Shown piece by piece: positions 1 through 12,992 of a stretch of 64,000 bases of DNA. Numbering within the stretch: the stretch's first letter is position 1; the number at the start of each line of letters is the position of its first letter. The DNA is from Proteromonas lacertae (Eukaryota; Sar; Bigyra; Opalinata; Proteromonadidae), in contig NGBS01000325.1 in NCBI GenBank assembly GCA_002245135.1, forward strand, positions 1 through 64,000, in the 5' to 3' direction. The notes under the pieces are model-generated. The model made no database searches. It was not told the origin of the DNA and worked only from the letters and a program-made list of their open reading frames with translations. A program made the position numbers and the translations under genes.

Positions 1-413
1 ATTTACATATTGTTAAAAGGTAAAATATTAGTTTATAGTGATCTATTGAATTATGATGATCCTTCTAGTTTTGATCCTGATAATTATTATGGACAATTAC
101 ACGTAAAGGAGCAATAATTGGAAATGTTGATGAATATGGAGATGTAGTTTGTAATAATGAAACTACAGTTGTTTCAAATGAAATTGTGAAGAATGAAAAA
201 GGAAATGGTGGTGGTATTCCACTTTCGAATAGTATTGATGATGGATCATGTTTGATGTTCTTTATATCACATGAATCTTTGAAGAAATTGAAAGAAGTTG
301 ATGTGAATTTGAGTCATGCAATATACAAATGGGAAAGGAAGATTAGAATAAAAAAATTAGATATGTTGAAGAAGAGGTTAATATCAGCAACAAAAGCGTT
401 TTTAGAAAACTAA
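1..413 (+). CDS. C-terminal end of a cyclic-nucleotide-binding-like protein (partial)
   Basis: The gene enters from the left edge. Two frames must be joined by a one-base shift near position 110 to give a continuous protein. The first part reads LLKGKILVYSDLLNYDD and the second continues GAIIGNVDEYGDVV, then MFFISHESLKKLKEVD. That order (gain of a 'leGel' strand, a 'GaiiGe' turn, then a hydrophobic strand and a helix) resembles the beta-roll of cyclic-nucleotide-binding-like domains. A basic helix and stop follow at 411-413. The phosphate-binding arginine region is not clear, so ligand binding is doubtful. It could be the tail of a transporter or channel; only the end is visible. Confidence 0.4.
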
Positions 414-490
414 ATATTTGTTAATGTTTATGATTTTTAAATTTCTTTTCATTTTGAAACGGATTATTTTTTTTGAACATTTTCATTCAA

Positions 491-1279
491 ATGGTTTTTT
501 TTCTTTAAAATAAGAGGTATAATCCATTATTTTAATTTTAGGTGGATACACTGTATATATGGGTAAAGATAAATACGAAAACGAGGAATTATTGAAATAT
601 GGATGGCCAGAAGACATATGGTATTGATAATAAGACTATTTATTAGGTTTCACGTTGATAATTACTCATCTGCACACGTTTATGTGAGGATGAATAAAGT
701 ATATTCACTTTTTCTAATGATTTAGGGAGAAACTATTGATGATCTACCCGATAATGTGATTGAAGATTGTTGCCAATTAGTAAAAGTATTTTTTATTTTG
801 AATAATCATATGAAATAGGCTAATTCTATAGAAGGCTGTAAACCACCATCTGTGAATGTAGTTTATACTCCATTTCCTCAATTTAAGAAAAGATGGTAGT
901 ATGGATGTTGGTCAAATAGGATTTCACAATGAAAAGAAAGAAAATTAATTAAAGTTGATAGAGATAACTCAATTGTAAAACGTATAATGAAAACAAAAGA
1001 GAAGAGTATACATAACATTTTATATTTTATTCATCTAATAGATTTCCAGACTTAAAACAGGAATGGATTGAAAGACAAAATGAAGATAAGAGAGAAGGAA
1101 GGCTCAATATATTAAACAGCAAGAACAAGAGAAGAAGGAGAGAGAAGAAGCTAGAAAACTAAAAGAATTATCAGAATATAAGACGTTAATGAAGAAACAA
1201 GATATGACATCCAATACTTCTTTCGAAAAAGTCAGTTGATAATAGTGCAGCTGTTAGTTATGAAGAAGATTTTATGTAA
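491..1279 (+). CDS. CCDC25-like coiled-coil protein, frame broken
   Basis: The product matches the conserved CCDC25 family (NFACT-R-like domain plus basic coiled coil). Exons read [20 protein letters not shown], then [17 protein letters not shown], then [19 protein letters not shown], then [18 protein letters not shown], then [12 protein letters not shown] and finally a long Glu/Lys/Arg coiled coil ending YEEDFM. Short introns of about 25 to 33 nt (for example 628-652) separate them. The start is the ATG at 491, whose MVFFF matches the family's MVFYF, but only if one T is dropped from an 8-T run. At least four further one-base shifts are needed, near 894, 950, 1100 and 1230, mostly beside A runs. 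Family residues persist on both sides, so these look like consensus errors or very recent decay. A TGAAACGGAT motif lies 36 bp before the ATG. Confidence 0.75.
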
Positions 1280-1391
1280 ATGTAGTTATTTTTTGAATTT
1301 GAATTGTCTAATATTGTTTATTTTTGATTTGACCTAAAAAGAAGTGTAAATTACATTTGATTGGTAATTTTTATTTTTTTATCGTAACTCA

Positions 1392-1961
1392 ATGCAGTTG
1401 AGGATATTTCTAGTTATAAGTGTTTTATGTGTTATTACATATAGTGTAGAAACAGACAGAAAAGAAACCGATGAAGGTATATTTTGTTTTTATTGATTTC
1501 TTTATTAGCTCTTTATAAGCCTATTAAAAGTGAAGGAGGAGGTATAAATTAATTATGTGAATATTCTAGGAGCAATTCAAGGCTGTACAAACTGTTACAT
1601 CATAAGTGATGAATGTAAACAATGTATAGAGGAAACATGCACTGTAGAAGATCCAGAAGTTGATGAAATGTCATGGGATCGGTAGAACTGAATGGGATAA
1701 AAACTCTACATGGTTTACTTTAGACAGACATAAGCTTTACTGTTGTCAAGATGAAGTGATCAAATTTCAGTTTTATCAAAAACCTTGTTATAGTCATCCA
1801 TACCCTAAAATATGTAAACAACATGAAAAGTATAATATTATTTAATCTAATTATTCAATTATAGAGATTGGGATACTTGTATTGAACATTTCTCTCAAGA
1901 GCAGTACTGTGCTACACAGTGTAGTGGGAAATACAAGAACAATAATATACCAAACCATTAG
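1392..1961 (+). CDS. Small secreted cysteine-rich protein
   Basis: The ATG at 1392 opens a clear signal peptide (MQLRIFLVISVLCVITYSVE). Small introns lie at about 1475-1511, 1541-1570 and 1829-1862. The mature part is Cys-rich: CTNCYIISDECKQCIEETC, then CHGIGRTEWD and YCCQDEV, and near the end CIEHFSQEQYCATQCSG. One base shift near 1660 is needed to keep the Cys-rich frame. The even spread of cysteines suggests disulfide bonds in a secreted or lumenal protein. I recognise no family. Confidence 0.5.
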
Positions 1962-2055
1962 TTAGCTTCTATATTAACATAATTTACATTTTTATGAAAT
2001 TACTATTGAGGGACTAATAAATATCAAATTGAGGTTTGAAATCTATTTTGAAAAA

Positions 2056-2812
2056 ATGTTGTTTTCATCTGCAGTTGATGGAGATGAAGCTAACAATGCT
2101 GATGTTTTAGTTAAGCATCTTATGAGGGAGGGAATAATAAAACATAAAGAGGTAGAAGAAGTGATGAAGAAGATTAAAAGGGAATACTTTGTCAGAGAGT
2201 GTGATAAATGTCAAGCTTATTGGGATATGCCTCTGAGTATTGGAAATAAACAAACAATATCTGCTCCGCATATGGTATTTTCTAATTATCGAAAAATAGC
2301 ATGCATATGCATTAGAATTTCTGTATGACAGTATTCATGAAGGATCAAAAGTATTAGATGTAGGATGTGGATCAGGATATTTAACTGCATGTTTAGGAGT
2401 GTTAGTATATTTTGAGATTTCAATGAAAATAGGTAGGAGAAACAGGAAAAGTATTTGGAATAGATCGAATACCAAATATTATAGAATTTGCAATGCATAA
2501 TATCAACCAATGTTGTCCGGAACTAATTGCAAATGGAAGAATCACAATAAAATGTATGTTCTAATTATTTATTATTTAGTAAATGATGGATATGAAGGTC
2601 TACCTTCTGAAGCACCTTTTGATACTATCCATGTTGGAGCTACAGCACAAGAAATACCAAAAGCATTAGAAGATCAGTTGAAAATAGGTGGTAGAATTGT
2701 TATTCCAGTTGGAGAATCATATATACTAGGAACTAAACAGGAAAATGGCGAAGTTTTGTATAAGAAGGTGTTGAATGTTGTTTTTGTTCCATTAGTTCAT
2801 GGACTTGTATGA
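2056..2812 (+). CDS. Protein-L-isoaspartate O-methyltransferase
   Basis: This enzyme methylates isoaspartyl residues in aged proteins with S-adenosylmethionine as donor. The exons join to give the family's order: an N-terminal helix ending [20 protein letters not shown], the substrate-site block [12 protein letters not shown] followed after a 25-nt intron by HAYALEFL, the SAM motif [17 protein letters not shown], then [17 protein letters not shown] and [10 protein letters not shown]. Introns fall at about 2275-2299, 2399-2431 and 2553-2577. The first ATG in frame is at 2056; the open frame upstream has only a TTG. All core motifs are intact. It makes the homocysteine-cycle product that the SAH hydrolase at 55 kb would clear. 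Confidence 0.88.
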
Positions 2813-2958
2813 TTTTTGTATTCTAATTTAATAATTATGTAGTGTATTTAATATTTTTGTTTAATTATATTAAGCAATTATCAATTCTGTATAATTTTAA
2901 GGAATCTTCTAGGAATTTTCTGAATCGTCATTCTAATATCTTTCTTTATTCACTCACA

Positions 2959-4067
<1,109 letters not shown>

Positions 4068-4257
4068 AGTTAATTCCTCACGACTGATTAAAATAAACAT
4101 TCTATAGAATTTATACGTAGTGTTTGTTGATTATTAATAATAACAAAATAAGCCTAAAATATCAAGATACTGAGTTATAATAGTTTTAAATATGTGGTGT
4201 GTCTAAAATAACTTCGCAAACACCCACCTGTTTTTCTTTTATTTTCTTTTTTCTGAA

Positions 4258-5446
4258 ATGAATGGAAGTCCAATAAAGGCAAATAGCCGACCACAAAGTG
4301 CAAAAATATATTCTGTATATTATGAAATGATTAATAATAGTATATTCACCATAAAGAACATTTTAAACAATATCATCGTCAACTAGCGAATCCAATACGT
4401 GATGGAGATGATAACTTTGTTCTGTCACCAAAACCTCCCAAAACATACAACCGTCCAAAATCTGCACAAATATCTCGGCCAAAATCAAGAACAATTCATG
4501 AAAAAGAGGAATCACCATTAAATTATATAAAGCAATTAAATGAAAATAAATCACCAATATATAGATATGAAGAAGATGAAGCATTTAAAGATCCTTTTAC
4601 TACTCTAACAGATGAAATTCCAATTGATCTAATAGATAATGAAAATAATGAAGTTGTATTAAGAGAATTCATGGTAAAAGAAAGAGAACACTATCATGAT
4701 ATAATAAGGAAAGAAAAATTAAATAATAATTCAGAAAAAGAAGTGCTTCAAAGAAAGAATAAAATGGAATTAGAATCATTGAGAATGAAATATGAAAAAT
4801 TATTGAATTTTTATTCAAAACAAAAAAGAAGAAATGTAATTTTATTATTTGTTTTATTTAAATAGGAAGTATATATGAATTTAGAAACTCAATTATCAGA
4901 GAAAGAAAAGAATATAACCAAAGATCACGAATATAAAAACAAAATCAATAAAATCAATAGATATAAATTGACCATAATAAATGGATTGCTTAATTCAGAT
5001 CCACTAGATGAAAAAGTATATAAATATTTTATTATATATTGATTTATTATTTATATTATAGTTACAAAAAGTAGAATTACATTATAACAATATGAATAGA
5101 AGATATAATGAGTTATGTCACAATATGGAATTGAGAATAAAAGAAGAAAATGACAATTTATTAATGTCAAAATCAACAAAACCAAATAACACAAAGAAAT
5201 ATGGTAAAAAACCTTTGGAACTATATGATCGATTAACTTCACCAACGAAAGTGTTTAATTTTGATTCCTTACCAGAATTAGATGAACAATTAGAAAGAAT
5301 AACAAAATTAGTGATAATATGGAAAACAATGAATGAAATAGAAAATGAATTATTGAATTCAGTTGAATGTGAAGTTTGTCATCATCGAATGAATGATGTT
5401 ATTATATTGAAATGTGGTCATAGTTGTTGTAGTAAATGTGGAGGTG

Positions 5447-5477
<31 letters not shown>

Positions 5478-5718
5478 AATAGAGAATGATTAATTTAAAG
5501 TTAAGATGTCCAATTGGTGGATGTAAGTTATTTAATAATGTTAATCCCACTGTAGTTCAAGCGATTAGAGATGGTAATATGAGTAATATATTTAAAACTC
5601 ATAATAAACTAAAGAAACAAGAACATACAGTATACATTATGATATTATTATTTTTAATAACGTTTAGATGGTAAAACAAATACAAAAGTATGTAAAAGAA
5701 TTAGAAAGAATAAAGTAA
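4258..5718 (+). CDS. Coiled-coil protein with C-terminal RING finger
   Basis: The product begins MNGSPIKANSRPQSAK with repeated 'RPKSA/RPQSA' basic motifs, continues through a long charged coiled coil (about 4600-5250), and ends in a RING-type zinc domain. The RING ligands visible are CEVC, then LKCGH, CC, SKC and the last pair RCPIGGC after a TA-repeat intron (about 5447-5482). Other introns lie near 4312-4337, 4834-4863, 5016-5061 and 5631-5668. The exact join inside the RING is uncertain by a few residues. RING proteins usually act as ubiquitin ligases; the substrate cannot be inferred. The gene ends at the TAA at 5718. Confidence 0.7.
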
Positions 5719-5807
5719 AATTGTAATTGTATTTTATAATAGTAAATATATATTATATGTGTTTTTATTTTTTAATTTATTTTATAACAACAATATAAAT
5801 TTATATT

Positions 5808-6872
5808 TTAATATTCAAAAGGTTTATTTCCAGCATCAAACTCTTCAGTATTATAAAACTCATCTCCATTTGTTGGATGTCTTCGATGAACTGGAGTAAA
5901 CATACTCTTCCATAATGCTTTGGCCATTACTCCTTGAGCTTTAGCATTGGGATGAAAACAATCTACTTTAGATATATAATCCACTGAATCTAACATAAAC
6001 CCTTCTGTCATTGGATGATAACTTAAAATAAACGAATCTGTACTTGGATGTCGATTTAATATTTGATGTAATAATTCATTGGACTTTCTAGATGCTTCAC
6101 TTATGCAATATCTTCCCTATAATTAATATTAATATTGTATTTGTATATACCAATGCATATCTTGCTAATGGACAAGACATTGTTAAAGCAACTGTATTCT
6201 GCAATATACATCTATTATCTGAATGACCTGTATCATAAACTTTTGATGGATCTAATATTCCCATCAGATTAACAAATGCTTTGGGGACTTTCTGTTGTAA
6301 TTCAAATAAAAATATATCCAAACCGTTGGTTATATTGTATACAAGTTCAGGTATATTTGATTCCATTGAAATATCACATAAATCATTACCTCCACTGAAT
6401 ACTGTGAATAATTTCCAAGTATTTTCATAATCAAAACCTGGAATCTTCTTCATTCTATCAATTGCATTCTCTAATTGCTTCATCAAATTATAAGTTCTAG
6501 AACCAGCTATTGCTACATTAAATCCTTCATCATCTTTCATTGGTTGAGTTCCTATATTTATTAAACTAAATTCATTCTATATAATACTAATAGTCCCTCC
6601 AACAACATTGGGATTATAACTCTTTATATAGTTGAAGATACTACTAACATTTTCATATCCACCTGAAGCGAATGAAACACCCTTATTAAAAATAAATAAA
6701 TATCCTATACTTTGCTATCAAATGCAGGAATCTGCTCTGAATGAGTTGCAGCAGTGATTGAGTCACCCATTGAGATTATAATTCCAATATCCTGTGGATA
6801 TACTTTAACTTTTGGTCTTTCATCAAATGCAAATGAAAAAACAATCAAGAATAAGAAGAATAAATATTTCAT
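5808..6872 (-). CDS. Secreted GDSL-type phospholipase B-like enzyme, copy A
   Basis: This is a SGNH/GDSL hydrolase close to phospholipase B1, expected to deacylate phospholipids outside the cell or in lysosomes. The ATG at 6872 gives a signal peptide (MKYLFFLFLIVFSFAF). Block I is SMGDSITAATHSEQ with the nucleophile Ser, block III FSGGNDLCD, and the catalytic Asp/His block is KVDCFHPNAKAQGVMA. Also diagnostic are NVAIAGSRTYNLMKQLENAI and VNLMGILDPSKVYD. Introns are small (about 6681-6709, 6551-6587 and near 6110-6150). All catalytic residues are intact. A paralogue with the same exon plan lies at 11.7 kb on the other strand. Confidence 0.85.
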
Positions 6873-7599
6873 TTTAGAACACCATAACAAATTTATAAGT
6901 TTTTTTTTGACTTTGAAACGTTTTTTCTCAATAACTAAAATAAATTGGACGATAAAAATTTGCCACTATATGAGTTATGAGTTGGACTATATACTGGTGT
7001 AGTTAGTTTCAAAAATACGTGATTTTGGTCATTTCTTCTTTTTTAATTTTATATGTAAATTTTGATAACTCTAACCAAAATACATAACATGAAGAATTTT
7101 CTTTTAAATATTCTTTCTACGAGTTGCTAAAAATATATTTAAAGTGAGTAAAAGTAGGTAAAAATCCGAAAACCAAACACCTAAAAAATTAGTCAGAATC
7201 GAAAATCTCAAAATTCATATATTAATAGGAAGTCAAATAAATTAATATTAAGGAAACAGAATGTCTGGATATGCAGTTTACTTTTGGTATATATAGCTAA
7301 GTGTTATAAGAGAGGTAATTTAGATAGGTAATGTCAAAGTTGGTAATTTATATTTCATTTATAGAATGAATGCTATTCTATTGCAATTATGATTATTACA
7401 TAAAACACAAACAAAATTAATTAATTTATAATATAATTTCTTCACCATCATATATTACACATATTCTTTGTAATCCAACCTATATAAATATAAGATAAAT
7501 AATTAATTATACTATTGCAAACATCTAATTCTAAAAAAAATTATAAAAAAAATAAAATATACTTAAGGTTTTTCCATCTACAACATAATAAAATAAATA
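6873..7599. other. Gene-free AT-rich stretch upstream of phospholipase copy A
   Basis: I see no convincing coding frame here. It holds the promoter side of the minus-strand phospholipase gene and then the 3' side of the decayed LRR gene that follows. A TTTGAAACG stretch with T runs lies at about 6900-6925. No RNA gene or long repeat was recognised. Confidence 0.5.
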
Positions 7600-8640
7600 A
7601 AATATACATTCTACTCAACTGAATCTAGTTCATTTGTTAATAGCATCACGCCTTCATCTTCAATTAAAATACTATTCAGTCGATAATCTATTGTAATATA
7701 AATATTATCACATATAAACATATACTTATGAATGAAGAACTTTTCAATACTCATCTTTTCTTCTTCTACTAATACTATTGTAATTCATTTACTTCCATCA
7801 CACCACATTATATATCCAATCACTTCATTTCAGTAACTTTGGATATACGGAATATTGATAACACTATAATTTACATTAATATATAAAATAATATTAATTA
7901 TTAGTATTATACATTCTTTTATGAACTAATATATTGGATAAATGATCAGTAAATTTCATTGTCTCACTGTGAACAACTGCTTTATACTGGAGCAGCAACT
8001 GGTGCACTACTACGAACTAATTCATTTTCTCCTTTCAATAAACGAGGTGAAATTGGTGACTTGATATAATGAAGTATTTAAATTCAAATTATTTAATTTT
8101 GTACTTCCATTAATATTACTATTACTTGGAGATTCTTTTAATGATTTTGTTTATATATTATTCACATTCTGTTTGTGTATCATCTAAATGGCTTATATAT
8201 TATGAAATATAAATACTGTTGGAGGAGGAGTTGGATTATAAATATGTTCATTCTCTTTATTCTCAATCTCATCAATAGATTTTGTTATTGAATATTTACT
8301 CTTTCTTTTCTGTTTTTGTTGAGAAAGGAATCTTGCGCTTTTACTCTTGGTTTCAATAATTCTTCATCTTTTAATGTAAATGTATTCCTGAATCTGCAGT
8401 CTCATTTCCATCCAATTGAAGTTCTTTAAGATTTGGCACTGAAAATAAACGGCTAATATGTATTTCTACACTTTCATATGTTGATTATCTAAATGAATAT
8501 AAAAATATTAAATTATACTTCTCAAATCTATCTTTTCTGTTTCTCTGAGTTTATTTAACCTTAATGAAGTGAAGGAGTTGCAAAAAAAGCAATACTGATG
8601 TCTAAAATATTCTTGTAATAACACATATACCATCAAACTA
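7600..8640 (-). pseudogene. Decayed leucine-rich-repeat gene
   Basis: Read on the minus strand, isolated pieces look like ribonuclease-inhibitor-type LRRs: LNSILIEDEGVMLLTNELDS near 7620-7690, VPNLKELQLDGNETADSG near 8385-8450 and SLRLNKLRETEKIDLRS near 8530-8590. They match the repeat style of the intact LRR genes at 15 and 24 kb (for example 'LPNLKDIRLDGNEIGDEGMK' there). No frame links the pieces and stops are frequent between them, so it appears to be a dead member of the same family. Confidence 0.5.
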
Positions 8641-8743
8641 GCCCATATTCCTAAATCGAAGGTTATTCAATTACAATTTATAGAACTACCAAATACAAAT
8701 CAATTCTATAAAAAAAAGATTTAAAATAAGATTTGAAAGAAAT

Positions 8744-8775
8744 GAAAGAAAGGAAAGAAAGGAAAGAAAGGAAAG
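8744..8775. repeat. Purine microsatellite, 9-bp unit
   Basis: About three and a half tandem copies of GAAAGAAAG lie in the spacer before the ORF at 8893. It is a simple polypurine tract with no evident coding role. Confidence 0.85.
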
Positions 8776-8892
8776 AGGAAATATTAATAATATAAATATA
8801 CTGCTTGAACTGCATAAAATAACAATAAAAAAAAATTAGATTCAAAATACGTTTATAGTTTGAGAATTTTATAGAATTTTCTAAAATCGAAA

Positions 8893-9654
8893 ATGAGTAT
8901 TTTAGAAAATATCGTAGCAGCATATCCTCTTGCTGAAACTGATTTGATTTTTTATAATAAAAATAATATATTATTCTATACCACAGGTAGTATAGGAATA
9001 GATTTCAAATCACATTTTAGAGCTACTATTAAATATGATATTTCAACACCAATAAATCAAATAATTAAAGAATATCCCGATAGCAATATATATTTCTTAA
9101 CTACTAATAATCAAATAGTTATTTCTTTGATGCACTACAGTGTATTCATAATAACCGAAAAATTAAATATTATATCAACTGATGTGATAAAAAAATACAT
9201 TATACAAAATATAAATGATAATGATGATTCATATTCCAATTTTTTATTTCTTTTAAACTTTTGTAGTATACATAAACAATTAAATTTTTATAAATTAATG
9301 GATATATACAACAAATATATATTAAAATATAAATACTTTAATATAAATATTAAAAATATAGTACAAATAATATGTAACTATATATTTAATATAACAATAA
9401 ATTTAGTATTATCCAATGATGTAGATATGAATATAATCTATTACCCTCAGCTTTACCCTTCCATAATCCCAAACATTTTAATAAATAATTATAATATAAT
9501 TTCAAATAAATATTACATCCAATCTCTATACCATTATATTTATTTATATACTCAAATATTCATCAATTTACCTCTTGTTGCTATTAATTTCAATCCATCT
9601 TCTAAACTCATTATTCCACTTACGTCTCCAGCTACATATTCACCTATACTATGA
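8893..9654 (+). CDS. Unrecognised 253-residue protein
   Basis: A single uninterrupted frame of 253 codons starts at an ATG just after an unusually good GAAnnTTC-type array (8864-8881). It begins [20 protein letters not shown] and is rich in Ile, Asn, Tyr and Leu throughout. The first 100 residues look more like a real folded domain (mixed charged residues, for example [18 protein letters not shown]) than the rest, which is low in charge. No family was recognised. The long open frame in such AT-rich DNA argues for coding, but its position in a graveyard of decayed genes leaves doubt. Confidence 0.5.
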   Translation: MSILENIVAAYPLAETDLIFYNKNNILFYTTGSIGIDFKSHFRATIKYDISTPINQIIKEYPDSNIYFLTTNNQIVISLMHYSVFIITEKLNIISTDVIKKYIIQNINDNDDSYSNFLFLLNFCSIHKQLNFYKLMDIYNKYILKYKYFNINIKNIVQIICNYIFNITINLVLSNDVDMNIIYYPQLYPSIIPNILINNYNIISNKYYIQSLYHYIYLYTQIFINLPLVAINFNPSSKLIIPLTSPATYSPIL

Positions 9655-9741
9655 ATACACACGAGGTTTCCATTCCGAAACTTAACCACATCTTATATAA
9701 ACTATATTCGATACTGAATAAACAGGGTTGAGTGTATAGTT

Positions 9742-10170
9742 CTAATAGATTTGGAGATAAATAGGAGGATAATATCTTATTACATTCATCCATATTTTCT
9801 TTAAATATTGGTTGAGTTTCATATAGTTCTCTAATATAACATAGGCATTTGTTCCACTAAATCCAAATGAACTTACACCAATACCAATACAATATTTATT
9901 ATCTGGTAATGGTAATGGTAAATGTTTTGTTGGAATAGCTATCTTTAAATCATGCAAGTTGAAGTGATGATTTTCTTATTCTCTAACATAAATATTGATT
10001 TAATCAAACTTACAATACCTGAAGCTGATTCTAAATGTGCAATATTTGTCTTTACAACCCCAACATTTAATGGACTATTATTGTGAAATGATTTGAGATT
10101 CAATATAACTTATATCACTTTCTGTTGGGCTAGGCCATTTGGAGCAGTTAAGCCACTATTTCGACCATCT
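9742..10170 (-). pseudogene. Relic of a type I polyketide synthase ketosynthase domain
   Basis: On the minus strand three signature blocks of a beta-ketoacyl synthase appear in correct order. They are DGRNSGLTAPNGLAQQKVI near 10115-10170, VGVVKTNIAHLESASG near 10018-10070 (carrying the catalytic His of the KTN-x-x-H block) and GVSSFGFSGTNAYVILEN near 9838-9890. Between the first two, the segment that normally holds the 'EaHGTGT' His is lost and stops intervene. Nothing upstream clearly preserves the active-site Cys. It is a broken remnant of a large polyketide or fatty-acid synthase gene, not a working enzyme. Confidence 0.8.
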
Positions 10171-11690
10171 TAATTAATAATATGCCATCTTTTGTATTGT
10201 TGGATAATCATATGGAATTGTGAAAAAAACACTATATTGGATAATTCTGATACAATATATATTTCCATATATTCAAAATACTACACCAATCTATATTATG
10301 CTTAACACCTAAATATATTACCATAAGGTTTATTTACTAACATTTACTAGTTATGTTTATAAATAATTGATTCGTTGTAAATCCACTTGTTATTATTACA
10401 TTTGTGGATTAAATGTTAAGAAACATATGCAACTGTCGAAATCCACTATCTACATCCATCACATATCTTCTTATTTCTATTGTAAAACCTCCAAATACTC
10501 TATCTTCACACCAATGTATTTGACCTATTATTATGATAGAAAATAAAAGTATAGCCATCATCATCTTTTTTAGGTAATTATGACATTACCAAATACATTT
10601 GTCTTTTGTATCACTTTTTCATTTTTTATTTATCCAATTATCTTCTTGTGTACATTATATTCAGTATAAATATTTTTGTATATCAATTTTAAATAATTTT
10701 TTTTACTTACAATTGCTTATGCTGAAGAGTTTTAATTACTATTTTTTTTCAATTTTATAATTATTATGATTATAACATTATTTAGCCTATATTCATGAAT
10801 TCAAGGATTAAATATGCATATTGCTGTGAATAAGATTTATTTACTTTCAGCATTCAAATGTACTTTTTGTACGTGATAGATACATGTTAGTTTGTTGTGT
10901 GATGTACCATATTTTGAATATTTTGTATGACTGCATATAATTAGTAACATTAAACTATTAAGATAGTGCATTTGAAAATAAGACTTAGTTCGAAGAACAT
11001 ATAATGGTTTTAAGTATGTATTACTTCTGAATATGTACATATGTTATGGAATATGCAGTTTAATTGTCTATATCATCTAAATTATAAATGCATCAAAAAT
11101 TAATTTTTGATTTATATAGCAAAATACAAACTATAACATGAACTCAATACTTATACAAAATATTAACTTTTGATTCAAACTTTATCATAACAAAAAAATG
11201 AAAAGAAAAAGGTGTTAAATTAAAAAAGTTTCAAGCCAGTTTGAGTGAAGTATGTAAGTCCTATTTAAATTCGAGTCAAACTTTCTTATAGTGAATTATA
11301 TTCTTTCTTTATGAAGGTTGTGTGTGTTTAATTTTGTTAAGAATATGTTTTGATGATGTAATATTGTTATATAAAGATGTCGCCAGTTGATTAATGTAAA
11401 AAGAAGAAAAGAATGTTCAGTAATTCAGTTAGTAATTGACATTTATAATAGTATATGTTTACATTTCATTTTTTCATCGCATTCAGTAATATAATTGTTA
11501 TTATGTATTTAATATACATAAATAATCTAAAACACATAAAAATGATCTGATTTATTGGTTGTATTATCATTTTCTTGCTTCATTCTATGACTATATCATT
11601 AAAAATACAATATATCATTCTATTTTCACTCCTTGATCATTATCACATTTAAAGAATTTTCTAGAAAATAATCCATTCAAATTCTAAACA
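10171..11690. other. Long stretch without a recognisable gene
   Basis: About 1.5 kb of AT-rich DNA follows the synthase relic. Short open frames on both strands lack domain-like composition or splice-linked partners. The first few hundred bases may be unreadable remains of the same synthase gene. The last 40 bp hold a GAAnnTTCnnGAA array (11654-11666) before the phospholipase start. Confidence 0.5.
11654..11666 (+). promoter_or_regulatory. Heat-shock-element-like array
   Basis: GAATTTTCTAGAA is a perfect three-unit inverted nGAAn array 25 bp before the ATG of phospholipase copy B. Similar boxes precede aldo/keto reductase copies and the ORF at 8893. In very AT-rich DNA such boxes are not rare, so function is unproven. 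Confidence 0.35.
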
Positions 11691-12746
11691 ATGAAATATC
11701 TCTATTTATTCATTTGTCATGTTCTATTGGGTTTAGTTACAAGCTTTGAACTATATCCAAAGGATATAGGAGTAGTAATAGGAGTTGGTGATTCTGTAAC
11801 TGCAGCAACTCACACAGGTAAAGGTTTGCATGTTGATAGTCCTGTATGTAGTTTAATATAATATAGTAGAAATATTCATTTGTCACAGGAGGCAATAAAA
11901 ATTCGTCTTCTATTATAAACTATATCAAAAGAAAGAATCCAAATGTTCTAGGTGAATCAACTAGTATTTAATATAGATATAATTTTGATTAAAATAGAGG
12001 ATAAAGAGACTTACAACGATGATGGCTTATTCAATGTAGCTATTGCTGGTTCAATAACATCAAACTTAACATGGCAGCTTGATAATGCAATATATCGATT
12101 AAAAGACAAATTAGGAAATAATTATGAAACTACTTGGAAATTATTCACTCTTTTAAGTGGAGGTAATGATATATGCAGTTTAAAAGAAACAGATAAAGCT
12201 AAAAAATACGCTAAAGTAATGATAAAAGGAATTGAAGATGCTCTAGACAAAATTAGAGATGAAATCCCCAATAGTTATGTCAATCTATTAGGATTGTTAG
12301 ATCCATCACAAATATATGATGTTGTAACAAAAGATCAAATGTGTGCAACCATATCTCAATTTACACTGTCAATATCTTGCCCAATAGCTCAATCTCCAAA
12401 TGTATAATATATTTCAATAAATATTTATATTTAATAGGGAAGAAGCTTAATGAAAAGAACAGTAAAAGAGGCTAATAAGCTGTTACATGAAATGATTAAA
12501 AAATATGAGAGTAATGATTCATTTCTTTTTTCCTATCATCCTGTTACAGAGAATTTTATGATAAAATCAACAAAATATCTATCACAAGTTGATTGCTATC
12601 ACCCTAATAAGTATGCTCATACGAAAATGGCTAATGCGTTGTGGAAATCAATGTTTACAGAAAAAAGTGAAAGAAAACCCACAGAATGGAAGAATTGGAA
12701 GAATATTAAGAAATATGATGAAGGAGATCAACATTTTGTTATTTAA
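11691..12746 (+). CDS. Secreted GDSL-type phospholipase B-like enzyme, copy B
   Basis: It is a paralogue of the gene at 5.8-6.9 kb with the same function and intron positions. The ATG at 11691 gives a signal peptide (MKYLYLFICHVLLGLVTSF) followed by LYPKDIGVVI and block I GVGDSVTAATH. After introns at about 11844-11868 and 11959-11988 it reads NVAIAGSITSNLTWQL, LLSGGNDIC, VNLLGLLDPSQIYD and, after an intron at 12403-12437, the Asp/His block QVDCYHPNKYAHTKMANALW. Catalytic Ser, Asp and His are all present. The two copies differ widely between motifs, so the duplication is old. Confidence 0.85.
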
Positions 12747-12992
12747 GAATAGCAGTATATATATAATATATATAGAAACCATAAAAAAGAATATGAAAAT
12801 GGCTTAGAAAAGCTATTATTTTTTACAGTTTTAATTTTCTAACTCATTTTCTAACAAATATATTTTTTTACTTTTTAAAATGTTTATTATTTTCAACACA
12901 AAACAGAAAATTATATATAACAAAATCATTAAATTTATAAAATATATATATAAAAAGATATAACACAATTATATACACACAATTAAATTCTT

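Noticed and set aside
10837-11040. 67-codon minus-strand frame in the gene-poor stretch
   Set aside because: It has no family resemblance, no splice-linked neighbours and its length is not unusual for chance.
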